A stretch of 64,000 bases of DNA from Spirochaetia bacterium UBA6919 (GTDB lineage: Bacteria; Spirochaetota; UBA6919), in assembly GCA_002450905.1 (NCBI GenBank), contig DKAT01000083.1, forward strand, positions 20,536 to 84,535, given 5' to 3'. This document shows, in pieces, positions 48,738 to 58,850 of this stretch. The notes below the pieces were generated by a model. It was not told the DNA's origin, did not search any database, and saw nothing but the letters and a program-made list of their open reading frames with translations. Each line of letters opens with the position of its first letter. Position 1 is the first letter of the stretch. The position numbers and the translations under genes are program-made.

Positions 48738-48760
48738 GAGGTCATCAGTTTGATGACCTC
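48738..48760. terminator. perfect 10-base-pair stem-loop after the secreted protein gene
   Basis: GAGGTCATCA and TGATGACCTC pair perfectly around a GTT loop, 28 bases after the stop codon. No T-run follows on either strand, so it may be an RNA-stabilising hairpin rather than an intrinsic terminator. Confidence 0.5.
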
Positions 48761-48854
48761 ATAATCACACCATTAAAACATCAATAGTATTTTCCTCTAA
48801 ATGGCTGTATTTATCTCTAAAATTAAGTACATTGATTAAGTAACAAATAAAGAA

Positions 48855-48908
48855 CATCGGAACTAAAAATTCTGATTCCGATATTGTTTAGTTACTTTGA
48901 CTTGTTTT
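48855..48908. repeat. dispersed stem-loop repeat, copy B
   Basis: This is the second copy of the 54-base element at 30499-30552, again with ATCGGAA and TTCCGAT arms and a matching right flank (TTGA, TGTTT). It lies about 50 bases past the stop of minus-strand hisD, the same placement as copy A. Confidence 0.55.
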
Positions 48909-48931
48909 TAATATATCTTTACAATAGCAAT

Positions 48932-50212
48932 TTAATTTAAATTTCGTATACGAACACTATTGGCATGTTCATAAAATCCTTCATATTCAGCAAAATCAAT
49001 TACTTTCTGATAATCTTGTTTCAGACGTTCTTTTGAATATTTTATTATACTTGTTCTTTTTTGAAAATCATAAACACCCAGAGGTGAAAAATATTTCGCT
49101 GTCCCATTGGTCGGAAGACAATGATTAGTCCCAGCAAAGTAATCCCCTATGGGTTCAGGTGTATGTTGTCCAACGAAAATCGATCCGACATTTCGTATAT
49201 TGTTTGATATTTCGATAAAATCTAAATCCATCATCACTTCAAGATGTTCAGGGGCATACTCATTAATAATACTATAGGCTTCACCCAAATTGCTATAAAT
49301 TATAATATATCCATTATTCGATAGTGCAGCAGTCAAAATATCTTTACGTTTAGAAATAAGTGTTTTCTCCTGTACCGATAGATTAATTTTATCTGCTATT
49401 TTCTTATCTGGAACAAGGACAATAGAAGATGCATCTTCAGAATGTTCGCTCTGAGAAAATAAATCGTATGTCAGATAATCAATATTTGTATTTTCATCAG
49501 CTAATACCATTATTTCAGATGGTCCAGCTATCATGTCAATATCCACTTCCCCGTATACTAGTTTCTTTGCCATAGTTACATAGAGATTTCCAGGACCAGT
49601 TATTTTATATACCTTTGGAATAGTCTTTGTTCCATAAGCCAAAGCAGCTATTGCACCCGCTCCACCAGTTTTAAAAATCCCTTTAACACCACAAAGGCCT
49701 GCTGAATATATAATTGAAGGATCAATCATTCCATCTTTATCTGGGGGTGTACAGATATATAATTCTGAAACACCTGCAATTTGGGCTGGTACACAATTCA
49801 TAAGCACTGATGAGGGATATTTTCCTTTCCCCCCTGGGACATAGACTCCAGCCTTCTCTATGGGATTTACCAGTTGACCGAGAAAAGAATTATTATGTAT
49901 AAAAGTCCATGAATGCTCTTTTTCTTTGGTGTGAAAGAGAAATATATTTTCGTATGCTTCTTTGATAATAGATTTCATTGACCCGGACAACTCAGACAAT
50001 CCCCTCTCAATCTCATCCTGGGATACCCGAAGATTAAAATTATTATTTTGAATATGATCGAAGTCCCTAGCATATTTTAATAATGCATCATCCCCTTTTT
50101 CAATGACTTCTTTTATTATATTTTCTACAGCATCTTTTACTTGAAGATATTCAGGACTTGTTTTATTTTGTAATTTTGTTAAATATTCCTGGGCAGAAAG
50201 AATCTTTAGCAT
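48932..50212 (-). CDS. hisD: histidinol dehydrogenase
   Basis: This 426-residue NAD enzyme does the last two steps of histidine synthesis, oxidising histidinol to histidine with a zinc ion. Signature blocks are PGGKGKYPSSVLMN, KTGGAGAIAALAYGT, VDMIAGPSE-like DIDMIAGPSEI, QSEHSEDA, APEHLEVM and GTNHCLPT. An upstream in-frame start at 50269 would fall inside the promoter, so ATG 50212, preceded by AGGA, is chosen. No other his gene is adjacent. Confidence 0.96.
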   Translation of the reverse strand: MLKILSAQEYLTKLQNKTSPEYLQVKDAVENIIKEVIEKGDDALLKYARDFDHIQNNNFNLRVSQDEIERGLSELSGSMKSIIKEAYENIFLFHTKEKEHSWTFIHNNSFLGQLVNPIEKAGVYVPGGKGKYPSSVLMNCVPAQIAGVSELYICTPPDKDGMIDPSIIYSAGLCGVKGIFKTGGAGAIAALAYGTKTIPKVYKITGPGNLYVTMAKKLVYGEVDIDMIAGPSEIMVLADENTNIDYLTYDLFSQSEHSEDASSIVLVPDKKIADKINLSVQEKTLISKRKDILTAALSNNGYIIIYSNLGEAYSIINEYAPEHLEVMMDLDFIEISNNIRNVGSIFVGQHTPEPIGDYFAGTNHCLPTNGTAKYFSPLGVYDFQKRTSIIKYSKERLKQDYQKVIDFAEYEGFYEHANSVRIRNLN

Positions 50213-50240
50213 GTGTATTCCTAATTTTTTATTTAGATAG

Positions 50241-50269
50241 AAAATAACAATGTTAAGATTTTTTGTCAA
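50241..50269 (-). promoter_or_regulatory. sigma70-like promoter for hisD
   Basis: On the minus strand TTGACA (50269-50264) and TATTTT (50246-50241) are exactly 17 bases apart, 28 bases before the chosen start. This is the best promoter match I noticed here. Confidence 0.55.
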
Positions 50270-50384
50270 GGACTTGTGACTTTAATAATGGCAAATTTAT
50301 AAGAATTAGTTATCATTATAAAATATTTAAGTTTCAATGTAATGATTATATCAATTCGATGTCGATAAAATATTGAGGTTTTGT

Positions 50385-51968
50385 GTGTCAAAAGGATTGA
50401 TCAGGTATAGATGGATATTTTTCACAGGATTGTTTATCATCCTATCCATTGCTTATTTAGTGATGGATTATATTCTCAATTATCATTTTTTCTTTGATCC
50501 ATCCAATCATTATACCTGGTTAAATAAGGTAATCTTCTTTCTGATTATGGGAATTTCGTTCTATCTATTCCACTTGTATACAAAAAAAATCATATTTAAA
50601 GAATATCAAAATCTCCAGCAAATCACAGAAAAAATTATGTATGAGAGAACAAAAAGACTTACTCAGACAACGGATCAACTTCAATGGGAAATTAAACAGC
50701 ATTCTGACACTAATGAAGAACTCAATTTATTTAGATATATGGTCAATCAATCGAATGATGCAATATTTATTTCTGATGCACAAACAGGTCAGATAATACA
50801 TGTCAATGAGCAGGCATGTATGAGTCTTGGATATACACTTGATGAATTACTTAAATCCTCTGTTACAGAAATTGAAGAATTATTTACAACTCTTGAAAAA
50901 TGGCATGAACATGTTGATGAAGTCCGCAAAAAAAACCATCTTGTTCTGGAAGGACATCACAGGAAGAAGGATGGAAATATTTTCCCGATAGAAATAAGTG
51001 TTAAATTAGTTAAATACAAACGAAAAGAATATATCGTGGCTATAGCACGGGATATTTCAATACGCAAGCAGAAGGAAGAGCAACAAAAACTTACCCAGGC
51101 TATATTTGAAAATACTGCTGAAGGAATAATTATTACCAATAACATGAAAGAAATCACCTGGGCTAATCCTGCATTTACTAAATTGACAGGATATTCACTT
51201 GATGAAGTGCTAAATAAAAATCCCTCTATTTTAAAATCCGGACGACATGACAAAGAATTTTATATGGATCTATGGTATAATATCGATACAAAGGGTTATT
51301 GGCAGGGTGAAATCTGGAATCGACGAAAAAATGGAGAGATATTCCCAGAATGGCTCACTATTTCTGTTATAAGAGATGAAATGGGGAAACCCCATCAGTA
51401 CGTCGCAGTATTTAGTGATATCACAAAATTAAAAGAACATGAAAATCTCATAAAATATAAGGCATACCATGATGCCCTAACAGAACTTCCAAATAGACAC
51501 CTGTTTTATGACAGACTTGATGTAGCCCTCCTCAATGCGAAAGATTCCAATAATCAGCTTGCAGTTATGTTTTTAGATCTTGACGGATTTAAACAAATCA
51601 ACGATCAATTTGGTCATGATATAGGGGATAAATTACTGCAAATCATAGCAGAGAGAATTAAAAATGCCATTAGAAAAGGGGATACCGTCGCGAGGATTGG
51701 GGGTGATGAATTCACTATTCTCCTGCCGACCATTTCACAAAATCATGATGCGGAGAAAGTAGCTCAAAAGATTTTGAAAAGTATTACCAATCCCATTATG
51801 ATAGAAAGTAATCAAATCAAAATATCTGCCAGCATTGGGATAAGCATTCATCCTATCCACGGTGATGACTCCAGCATTCTTTTAAAGAGGGCTGATGAAG
51901 CTATGTATACAGCAAAAGATCTTGGAAAAAATCAATTTCAATATTATAACCAGGAAATTAGCAGATAA
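50385..51968 (+). CDS. membrane diguanylate cyclase: two PAS domains and GGDEF
   Basis: This 527-residue protein has two N-terminal membrane helices with a short outer loop, then PAS domains at about 115-225 and 235-350, and GGDEF at about 365-525. The active site ARIGGDEF is intact and the inhibitory RxxD site is kept (RKGD, five residues before). It should make c-di-GMP under product control. The open frame begins at TTG 50373, but GTG 50385 has TGAGG six bases upstream and is preferred. It diverges from hisD. Confidence 0.92.
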   Translation: MSKGLIRYRWIFFTGLFIILSIAYLVMDYILNYHFFFDPSNHYTWLNKVIFFLIMGISFYLFHLYTKKIIFKEYQNLQQITEKIMYERTKRLTQTTDQLQWEIKQHSDTNEELNLFRYMVNQSNDAIFISDAQTGQIIHVNEQACMSLGYTLDELLKSSVTEIEELFTTLEKWHEHVDEVRKKNHLVLEGHHRKKDGNIFPIEISVKLVKYKRKEYIVAIARDISIRKQKEEQQKLTQAIFENTAEGIIITNNMKEITWANPAFTKLTGYSLDEVLNKNPSILKSGRHDKEFYMDLWYNIDTKGYWQGEIWNRRKNGEIFPEWLTISVIRDEMGKPHQYVAVFSDITKLKEHENLIKYKAYHDALTELPNRHLFYDRLDVALLNAKDSNNQLAVMFLDLDGFKQINDQFGHDIGDKLLQIIAERIKNAIRKGDTVARIGGDEFTILLPTISQNHDAEKVAQKILKSITNPIMIESNQIKISASIGISIHPIHGDDSSILLKRADEAMYTAKDLGKNQFQYYNQEISR

Positions 51969-52131
51969 GTTTATTTATATTAATCAGAATTTAGTATTGC
52001 AATTCTTATAAAGAACTATGATAAAATTCTCATGAATAATAAGTATGATTTATTATTGGGACAATTCATATTGAAAATAATTATTTAAAGGAGATCTCTG
52101 GCAGTAAGAAATCAATTTTAGAAAAATAAGA

Positions 52132-52668
52132 CTAATTGTGGCCTGATATTTTTTTAATTTCATCACGAATTTTAGCTGCTTCTTCATATCGTTCTTCAGC
52201 CACAGCTGATTGCAGTTGCTCCTGAAGAATTTCAAGTTGTGTTTTTGGGGTTTCATTACTTTCTTCATTTTCATTTTTAACTTTCACGGCTCCTACCTCC
52301 ATTACTTTTTCTTCAACATAAATTGGTATTTCAAATCTGAGAGCAAGGGCAATAGCATCACTTGGTCTTGAGTCAACCTGGAACTTTTCGTTTTTACTCT
52401 CTAAAAATATTTTAGCATAAAATGTATTATCAATAAGATCATTAACAACAACTTTTGATATTTTACAATCTAAGAGGGTAAGCATATTTTTTAAAAGATC
52501 ATGGGTAAGAGGACGTGGTGTCTTTAATTTGTTAAATTGAACAGCGATTGCTTGAGCTTCAGGGACACCAATGAAAATAGGAAGAGTTTTATCTTCATCC
52601 AGATGTTTTAAAAAAACAACAAACCCTAAATTAGATAAAGAAATATCTGCTATTTTTACAGGTATCAT
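52132..52668 (-). CDS. bifunctional nuclease-family protein (DUF151) with UVR motif
   Basis: This 178-residue protein has the DUF151 domain at about 1-125 (FVVFLKHLDEDKTLPIFIG, EAQAIAVQF, RPLTHDLLKNML, VDSRPSDAIALALRF) and a UVR motif at about 145-175 (LQSAVAEERYEEAAKIRDEI). The DUF151 plus UVR layout is known from several phyla; a plant homologue has nuclease activity. A role in DNA or RNA processing is likely but unproven. It follows rodA on the same strand after about 180 bases. Confidence 0.92.
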   Translation of the reverse strand: MIPVKIADISLSNLGFVVFLKHLDEDKTLPIFIGVPEAQAIAVQFNKLKTPRPLTHDLLKNMLTLLDCKISKVVVNDLIDNTFYAKIFLESKNEKFQVDSRPSDAIALALRFEIPIYVEEKVMEVGAVKVKNENEESNETPKTQLEILQEQLQSAVAEERYEEAAKIRDEIKKISGHN

Positions 52669-52846
52669 ATCAAATCCTATTTAACACATAAACACTTTAT
52701 AACATATACTATTTTAAAGATTATTTTAAATGAACCTAAGTTAGAAAAATACTTCTTTCATTGTACTAGTAAGGTATAAAAAAACTATTATTAAGTCAAT
52801 ATATAATGATCTATTTTTATTAATATTTAAAAACAATTTTTATGGT

Positions 52847-54310
52847 TTAATGAACGTATCGCTTTTGAGAAATATTCATGAGTAGGGCTATACCAATAAT
52901 TCCAGTAATCAGTGAAGTCCCCCCCGCACTTAAAAATGGCAGAGGTAACCCCATAACAGGCCAAAGTCCAATACACATCGAAAGATTTATAAAAATATGG
53001 GAAAAAAATATGGTTGTTATACCTACAGCAAGAAGGGTTCCATAATAATCCTTTGCATTATAAGCAATCATAAATCCCCGATAAATGATTATGGAATAGA
53101 GAGCGAGAATAAGAAGAGATCCTCTTAAAAATCCCCACTCTTCCCCAATAACTGCAAAAATAAAATCCGTAACCTTCTCTGGGATATAATTTAGTCTGTT
53201 TTGAGGTCCATTTAACAATCCATGTCCTAAAATACCACCCGAGCCAATGGCAATTACACTTTGCCTTTGATTATAGCTTGATCCCTGCGGGTCTTCATTT
53301 AGATTAAAAATACCTAGGATTCGTGTGATATGATGGGGTTTAAGAAATTTTTGTCCACCAATGGAAGCTGTAAATCCAATTGTAAAAACTAGAAATGCTA
53401 TGGTAAAATAATACAGTACAGGAGCTTTAAATATTTTATAAAAGATATAACCAATGATCATAAGTACAATACATACTGCAATTACTTTTAATAAAAAAAG
53501 CATAAATAAGTTCTTTATATAATCATTTTTTTTCTTCAGCTCATTTTTTAATATGACAGGATCATTGAGGGTAGAAAGTTTAACTTTATTTAATTCACGA
53601 ATGTCTTCTTTGGTACTGATCATAGAATATACTATATTTTGCTGGATAATAACTTCTATACGATCCTTTTTAATATCTAATTCACTTTTTTTAATAAAAT
53701 AATTAGGTAAAATTGAAAAAAATACAAAAATAATTCCAGTAAAGATCAGTAGGGATAGGTGTTTGATATCAGCTCCACCAATGATTAGCATAATTATAGT
53801 AATGGGCATATAAACTAAAGCAGTACCCGGATCATTTTGCAAGATAATTAAAGCTACTATAGGAGCAGGTATAATAAGGGCTATTATAAAATAAGTGAAC
53901 TTTAGTATATTTTTTCCACACCATTCAATATATTTAGCTAGAGTGAAAATAAAAAGTAATTTTGTAAGTTCTGAAGGCTGAAAAGAAATACCAGAAAATG
54001 AAAACCAACTTTTAGATCCATGTATTGGAGTTCCAAATATTAAGACAGCAACAAGCAATAAGATTGCAAGGATGTAAAATATGATTGTATAATTTTTTAG
54101 TTTTTGGTAATTAATAAAAAGAAAAATGAAGAAGAGTATAATTCCTGGAATAAGAGCAATCAATTGTTTTATATAGTGTTGAAAAAATTTATCAGGTGAT
54201 TCAGTATGACCAGCACTATAGATAAATAAAATTCCTATAATTATTAGAAAGATAGAAGCTAAAATTAGGCTAATATCTACATTATATCGACTAAAACTTG
54301 TTTGATTCAT
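52847..54310 (-). CDS. rodA: RodA peptidoglycan glycosyltransferase, with enlarged loop
   Basis: This 487-residue SEDS membrane protein polymerises lipid II for side-wall growth together with PBP2. About ten helices are seen, with ISFQPSELTKL, NDPGTALVYMPI and TDFIFAVIGEEWGF, which holds the catalytic Asp. It is longer than most RodA (about 370-420). A charged insert at about 205-270 lies in the middle of the protein and is followed by an extra helix pair. It overlaps the end of mrdA by one base, so the pair is coupled. Confidence 0.95.
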   Translation of the reverse strand: MNQTSFSRYNVDISLILASIFLIIIGILFIYSAGHTESPDKFFQHYIKQLIALIPGIILFFIFLFINYQKLKNYTIIFYILAILLLVAVLIFGTPIHGSKSWFSFSGISFQPSELTKLLFIFTLAKYIEWCGKNILKFTYFIIALIIPAPIVALIILQNDPGTALVYMPITIIMLIIGGADIKHLSLLIFTGIIFVFFSILPNYFIKKSELDIKKDRIEVIIQQNIVYSMISTKEDIRELNKVKLSTLNDPVILKNELKKKNDYIKNLFMLFLLKVIAVCIVLMIIGYIFYKIFKAPVLYYFTIAFLVFTIGFTASIGGQKFLKPHHITRILGIFNLNEDPQGSSYNQRQSVIAIGSGGILGHGLLNGPQNRLNYIPEKVTDFIFAVIGEEWGFLRGSLLILALYSIIIYRGFMIAYNAKDYYGTLLAVGITTIFFSHIFINLSMCIGLWPVMGLPLPFLSAGGTSLITGIIGIALLMNISQKRYVH

Positions 54311-57024
54311 TATTCATCCACATTTACTTCTAATTCTTTTTTTAATTTTCGTTCTTCTTGTTCCATCAATTTTCTTAATCGTTTGTTTTCTTCCTTTTCA
54401 CTTGTTGTATTATTTTTAGAAGGTTCTTTATTGGTTTGATTATTTTTTTTATTTTGATTTTCTAGTTCTCTTTGTTTTTGATTTTGTTCACGAATTCGTC
54501 TCAACTCATTTTCATGTTGTTGTAGCAATAACTGTCGCTGTTTTTCTTTTTGGGTACGAATATTTTGCTCTATTAATTTTTTTCGATTTTCTAGGTCTTT
54601 TTGTTCTTGTAACTTTCTTAATTTTTCTTTCTGTCTTTCTATTTCCTCCAAGGATTTTTGTTTAGCTTTTGGGTCTGATTGAAGTTTTTGTATTGTTTTA
54701 TTGAGATCATCAATTTTTTTATCAATTTTTTTATCAGATTTTTTATTTGGATTTTCTTTTTGTTCGATTTTTTCGGAAGATTTATTTAGATTTTCGGCTC
54801 GAGTATTTTTTGAGTTACTACTGTATTTATTATTAATTTCTTGTAATATGGAATTTTCATAATTTCTTTTTTCTTTGTCTAATTCTGATGTAATTTCTTT
54901 GACTGGATTACCGTTTTGGTCGTTTTCTTCTGAGATGTCGAAAATAGAACGACCCATTTTTTCCTGAGTTTCGGCAAGGGATGTCCCTTCATAGTAGTAT
55001 TTAAAAATAGCAGCTGAGATAGGTGCAGCAACAAATCCACCGCCCTGTTTGCCATTCTCAACAATAACAGTTACAACAATACGTTCATCTGGGTTATTTG
55101 TATTATATGGCCCGTAGGAAATAAACCATGCATGCGGATCTCCAACAGCATTTTGTGCCGTGCCTGTTTTACCAGCGATTTCGTATTTTTCAGAATATTT
55201 AGCCCATGAACCAGTTCCCTTTTCTACAACACTTCTTAATGCAGGTAATAAGATATCGACAGTTCTTTTTGAGAGATTTATTTTTTTAAGGATCTGTGGT
55301 TTTATAGTGGTTTCAGAGAGAGGAATAATTAAATCCTGTATTTTTTGAGGATCAGTCATTTGTTTATCAGTAGCCAGGGTTATGATTTTTTGAATTATAG
55401 ATATATCTATATTTTCTTTTTTGTCAACAATTTCTCTGATATCATCCGGATCAGTGATTTTTTTGTTTTTGATGAGGTGAAGAATTTTTTTAATATCGTC
55501 TAATTTAATAGTCTTTGTGGGGTCGATAATTTTTTTAACTATATAAGGTTTGTAAAGAACTCCATTGTTTGCCAGGATGGACATGATATTATGGAGGTGA
55601 ATTGGGGCTAGTTGTAGATATCCTTGTCCAATAGAATGATTTAAAGTATCTCCTGGAAACCAGGATTCGTTGAAGAACTTTTTTTTCCATTTTTCATTTG
55701 GAACAATACTTGGCTGGCTGATACCAAATTCTAGGTTGAATTGATGATCCAGTCCGAATAATTTTGCATATTTATAGATAGCATTCCATCCTATTTCAGC
55801 ACCAAGTTGGTAGAAATAAGAATTGCATGATTTTTCAATTGCCTGGGAGAAGTTGACAATACCGTGACGGTCATGGCATTTAAAGATTCTGTTTCCCAGA
55901 GCAACTTCGCCTGAACATGCAAAAGATTTATTGGGAGAGACATTTTTTTCTTCGAGAGCAGCAATAGCAACAATTACTTTGAAAGTAGAGCCAGGGTGAT
56001 ATCTTCCTTGGAGAACACGATTAAAGAGTGGGTTATCTGGGTCTTTATTGATTTTATTAATTTCAACAGCATTTCTACTCATTATAGCTTTTGGATCAAA
56101 TGAAGGGCTGCTAACAAAGGCAAGGATCTCACCTGTAGAGGGTTTTGTGACAAGAATAGCTCCTTTTTTGTGATTCATAGCACGTCTTGCGATTTCTTGT
56201 AATCGTTTATCAATGGTGAGGTATAAATTATTTCCAGGGAGAGATTTTTTAATAATTTTATATGAGTTTGGAATAGATTTTCCCACTGAATTAACAAGTC
56301 GGATAGCAACACCATCTTCACCTCTTAAGACGTTATCCTGATATAATTCGAGGCCTTTTTTCCCAGTGATAGTATCTTTATAACGATATGGATTTTTTTC
56401 CTGGTTTTGCTGGAATTTTTTTTGGAATCTGAGCCAAGCAGGATAGCTTACCACTCCGGTATAACCTAAGACATGAGCGAGATCTGCACCCATAACATGT
56501 CTTCTCATGGAAGTAACGATGACTTCAACTCCCTGAATATTCTGGATATTTTCTTTGATTTCAACAAAAGTATTTGGATTGATATCCCGTTTTATAAGGA
56601 CTGGTTGATATTTATTTTGTCTTCTATGATTTTGAATGGTAATTTTTTTTATAATGGATTTGACAGGCATTTCAAGTTTTTTTGAGAGAAACCCCAGAAG
56701 ATTTTTTCTATATTGATTGAAATCTCCATTTTTAGTTTTAGATTTTGGGAAATAAGCTGGGGTGATATATAGAGAATAGGCTAGACGGTTATCGACGATG
56801 ACATCCCCTTTTCGATCATAGATGAGTCCACGAAATGCGTGAACTGGGATACGTTGTTCAGTTTGTCCCTGGGCAAACTTCTTATAGACATTTCTTTCAA
56901 CGACTTGTATATATGCTACATAAACCAAAATATCAAAGAGGAGCGTGAAAGTCAGTACGATAATAAAAAATATTCTATTTCTAAAATCTTTTTTTTGGTT
57001 GGGCTTTATTGAAACTTCAAGCAT
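54310..57024 (-). CDS. mrdA: penicillin-binding protein 2, with insert and long charged tail
   Basis: This 904-residue transpeptidase cross-links peptidoglycan in the elongasome. TM at about 19-42; dimerisation domain to about 260; transpeptidase from about 265. Active motifs are STFK (346-349), SCN (399-401) and KTG (619-621). Two additions make it longer than normal PBP2 (about 630). An insert at 495-580 has three related units (DPTKTIKLDDIKKIL, TDPDDIREIV, TDPQKIQDLI). A tail from about 700 to 904 is rich in Lys, Glu, Gln and Asn with coiled-coil character. The tail is expected to lie in the periplasm. Confidence 0.95.
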   Translation of the reverse strand: MLEVSIKPNQKKDFRNRIFFIIVLTFTLLFDILVYVAYIQVVERNVYKKFAQGQTEQRIPVHAFRGLIYDRKGDVIVDNRLAYSLYITPAYFPKSKTKNGDFNQYRKNLLGFLSKKLEMPVKSIIKKITIQNHRRQNKYQPVLIKRDINPNTFVEIKENIQNIQGVEVIVTSMRRHVMGADLAHVLGYTGVVSYPAWLRFQKKFQQNQEKNPYRYKDTITGKKGLELYQDNVLRGEDGVAIRLVNSVGKSIPNSYKIIKKSLPGNNLYLTIDKRLQEIARRAMNHKKGAILVTKPSTGEILAFVSSPSFDPKAIMSRNAVEINKINKDPDNPLFNRVLQGRYHPGSTFKVIVAIAALEEKNVSPNKSFACSGEVALGNRIFKCHDRHGIVNFSQAIEKSCNSYFYQLGAEIGWNAIYKYAKLFGLDHQFNLEFGISQPSIVPNEKWKKKFFNESWFPGDTLNHSIGQGYLQLAPIHLHNIMSILANNGVLYKPYIVKKIIDPTKTIKLDDIKKILHLIKNKKITDPDDIREIVDKKENIDISIIQKIITLATDKQMTDPQKIQDLIIPLSETTIKPQILKKINLSKRTVDILLPALRSVVEKGTGSWAKYSEKYEIAGKTGTAQNAVGDPHAWFISYGPYNTNNPDERIVVTVIVENGKQGGGFVAAPISAAIFKYYYEGTSLAETQEKMGRSIFDISEENDQNGNPVKEITSELDKEKRNYENSILQEINNKYSSNSKNTRAENLNKSSEKIEQKENPNKKSDKKIDKKIDDLNKTIQKLQSDPKAKQKSLEEIERQKEKLRKLQEQKDLENRKKLIEQNIRTQKEKQRQLLLQQHENELRRIREQNQKQRELENQNKKNNQTNKEPSKNNTTSEKEENKRLRKLMEQEERKLKKELEVNVDE

Positions 57025-57039
57025 TCAGGCTCTCCTGGT

Positions 57040-57552
57040 TCAAATTTGTTTTTCTACAAAGATATTAAATTTTGATAAAAAAATAAATAAGAATGGTGCG
57101 ATAAGAGAATTCAACAGAACTTCGATAAGGAGTTCATTAAGAATATATGCAATGATTTGGTCCATAACAAAATTTGTACTGAATAATTTTATGATGATAA
57201 ATATAGATCCTTTAATGAGTGTTGCGATAAAGACTATAAAAAATGATGTTAAGAAGTTTTCTAGATATATTTTTTTATTAAAAGTACCAGCTATAAATCC
57301 AATGATAGTTTTGATAAGCATATTAATTCCAAAATCTTTTGCCAAGAGATCCTCAAGAAGGCCTGCGACAAAACCACCTGTTTGCCCTGGCATAATTCCC
57401 CCTTTGAGGCCAAAAAAGATGACTAACATGAGAGCCAAATCAATTTTAGCTTTGATATTGACCATTTCGAGGATAGAAAATTTAGTGAAAATAACTGACT
57501 GCAGGAGAATTGCGACAAAAATAATTAGGAAACGGAAAATATAATTTCTCAT
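57040..57552 (-). CDS. mreD: rod shape-determining protein MreD
   Basis: This 170-residue protein has about five membrane helices. LALMLVIFFGLKGGIMPGQTGGFVAGLLEDLLA is the conserved MreD region, given here as adjacent blocks LKGGIMPGQTGGF and GLLEDLLAKDFG. It starts inside the mreC stop (4-base overlap) and ends 15 bases before mrdA. MreD is part of the membrane complex that guides side-wall synthesis. Confidence 0.92.
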   Translation of the reverse strand: MRNYIFRFLIIFVAILLQSVIFTKFSILEMVNIKAKIDLALMLVIFFGLKGGIMPGQTGGFVAGLLEDLLAKDFGINMLIKTIIGFIAGTFNKKIYLENFLTSFFIVFIATLIKGSIFIIIKLFSTNFVMDQIIAYILNELLIEVLLNSLIAPFLFIFLSKFNIFVEKQI

Positions 57553-58469
57553 TTCTTTTTATCCATCAAGAATTTGATTTCGGGGATTTCTTTTTTGATA
57601 ACAAAGATATTGTTTAATCTTGAGAAATCGACGTAGGGCTGAACTAAAGCCTTTTTCATGAAACTATTTGTAGTTGAAATATCTTTTATAATAATTCCAA
57701 TTTTAATACCTTTGGGAAAAATACTTTGTCCTCCTGAAGTAATGATTTCTTCATCTTTTGTAATTGTGAGCATTTTATCAAGATGAGTGAAAATAATTCC
57801 TCGCTCACCCCCTTTATATCCTTCTAAAAATCCAGTATAATCAGAATTTATAAACTTAGCATGGATAACACAATCAGGATCAGTAAGGGGAATAATTTTA
57901 GAATATAAATAAGTTACGTCTGAGATTTTACCAACTACGACTTTTTCAAGGGAGTCCGGAAGATTTTTTTTCTTTATGATCTGAAATGCTACAACAGGCA
58001 TATTTTCTTTAATATTATGCTTTCTTCCTTTATTAATGATTAAAGTATTATAATATATACCAGGATTTCTCATGATAATCTGGGCTGATTCAACTGGCAT
58101 GGAATCATTTTCATCAACATTGTTTTTTTCAAGATATGATTTCAGGTCAAGTTGCTTTCTTAATTGATTGATTTCTTCAATAAGAAGTTTATTATCAGAG
58201 TACATGTGTTTATTTTTTAAAGTTAATTCCCTGAGTTTTTTCATTTCTTCTAATTTTTTATTTATGTTTGTAATATCATTCCAGGTTGAGCTGATCCAAT
58301 CAGTAACATAATAAATACCAGTAATGAAGGGAGAAGAAATGGTTAAAACAAGATTTTCCATAGAGGATTTTGCTTTTATTGAATCATTTGTAATTGAGAT
58401 GATTGATATGGTAATTAATAAAAGGAATGTAATGATATTTTTATTTTTATAGAAGAATAAGTGTAACAT
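57549..58469 (-). CDS. mreC: rod shape-determining protein MreC
   Basis: This 306-residue protein has one N-terminal membrane helix (about 12-30), a coiled coil at about 65-115 (ELTLKNKHMYSDNKLLIEEI), and a beta-barrel domain typical of MreC, including PVVAF, ITSGGQSIFPKGIKIG and FMKKALVQPYVDFSRL. It links MreB inside with PBP2 outside. AAAGG precedes the ATG. It overlaps mreD by 4 bases. The gap of about 380 bases before it suggests it may have a promoter separate from mreB. Confidence 0.93.
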   Translation of the reverse strand: MLHLFFYKNKNIITFLLLITISIISITNDSIKAKSSMENLVLTISSPFITGIYYVTDWISSTWNDITNINKKLEEMKKLRELTLKNKHMYSDNKLLIEEINQLRKQLDLKSYLEKNNVDENDSMPVESAQIIMRNPGIYYNTLIINKGRKHNIKENMPVVAFQIIKKKNLPDSLEKVVVGKISDVTYLYSKIIPLTDPDCVIHAKFINSDYTGFLEGYKGGERGIIFTHLDKMLTITKDEEIITSGGQSIFPKGIKIGIIIKDISTTNSFMKKALVQPYVDFSRLNNIFVIKKEIPEIKFLMDKKK

Positions 58470-58850
58470 TTCGTGAACCTTTATAATTATCGAGGCAAAG
58501 ATGACTTTTTCATAAGTTTAAGGGAAACATATTATACCAATGCATACTTTATACATAATTACAAGACTTTAAAGTATCACCATAGCAATCCGAATATTAG
58601 AAATTGAGATTTAAATTTTTATTATTATATCATTGATGTATTTTTATATAGGGCAACAATCTTATGGGAATTTATCTTTACATAAAAAATATTTTACTCC
58701 CTATGGTATAATGGATTTGATTTATTCAGATAATATTTTATCGTAAAAAAAATCAAAAGACATAATATTTAATGTACAATTATTATAACTATTCTTTATA
58801 AGAAATTCAAAGGTTTTAATAAAACTTTTTGATGACCTTTAGAAACTATC
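58470..58850. other. 381-base gap between mreB and mreC
   Basis: This AT-rich stretch interrupts the otherwise compact shape operon. Near the mreB end AAAGGT and ACCTTT arms (about 58809-58840) could form a weak hairpin. I see no open frame or RNA gene. It may hold a partial terminator and a promoter for mreC onward. Confidence 0.45.
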
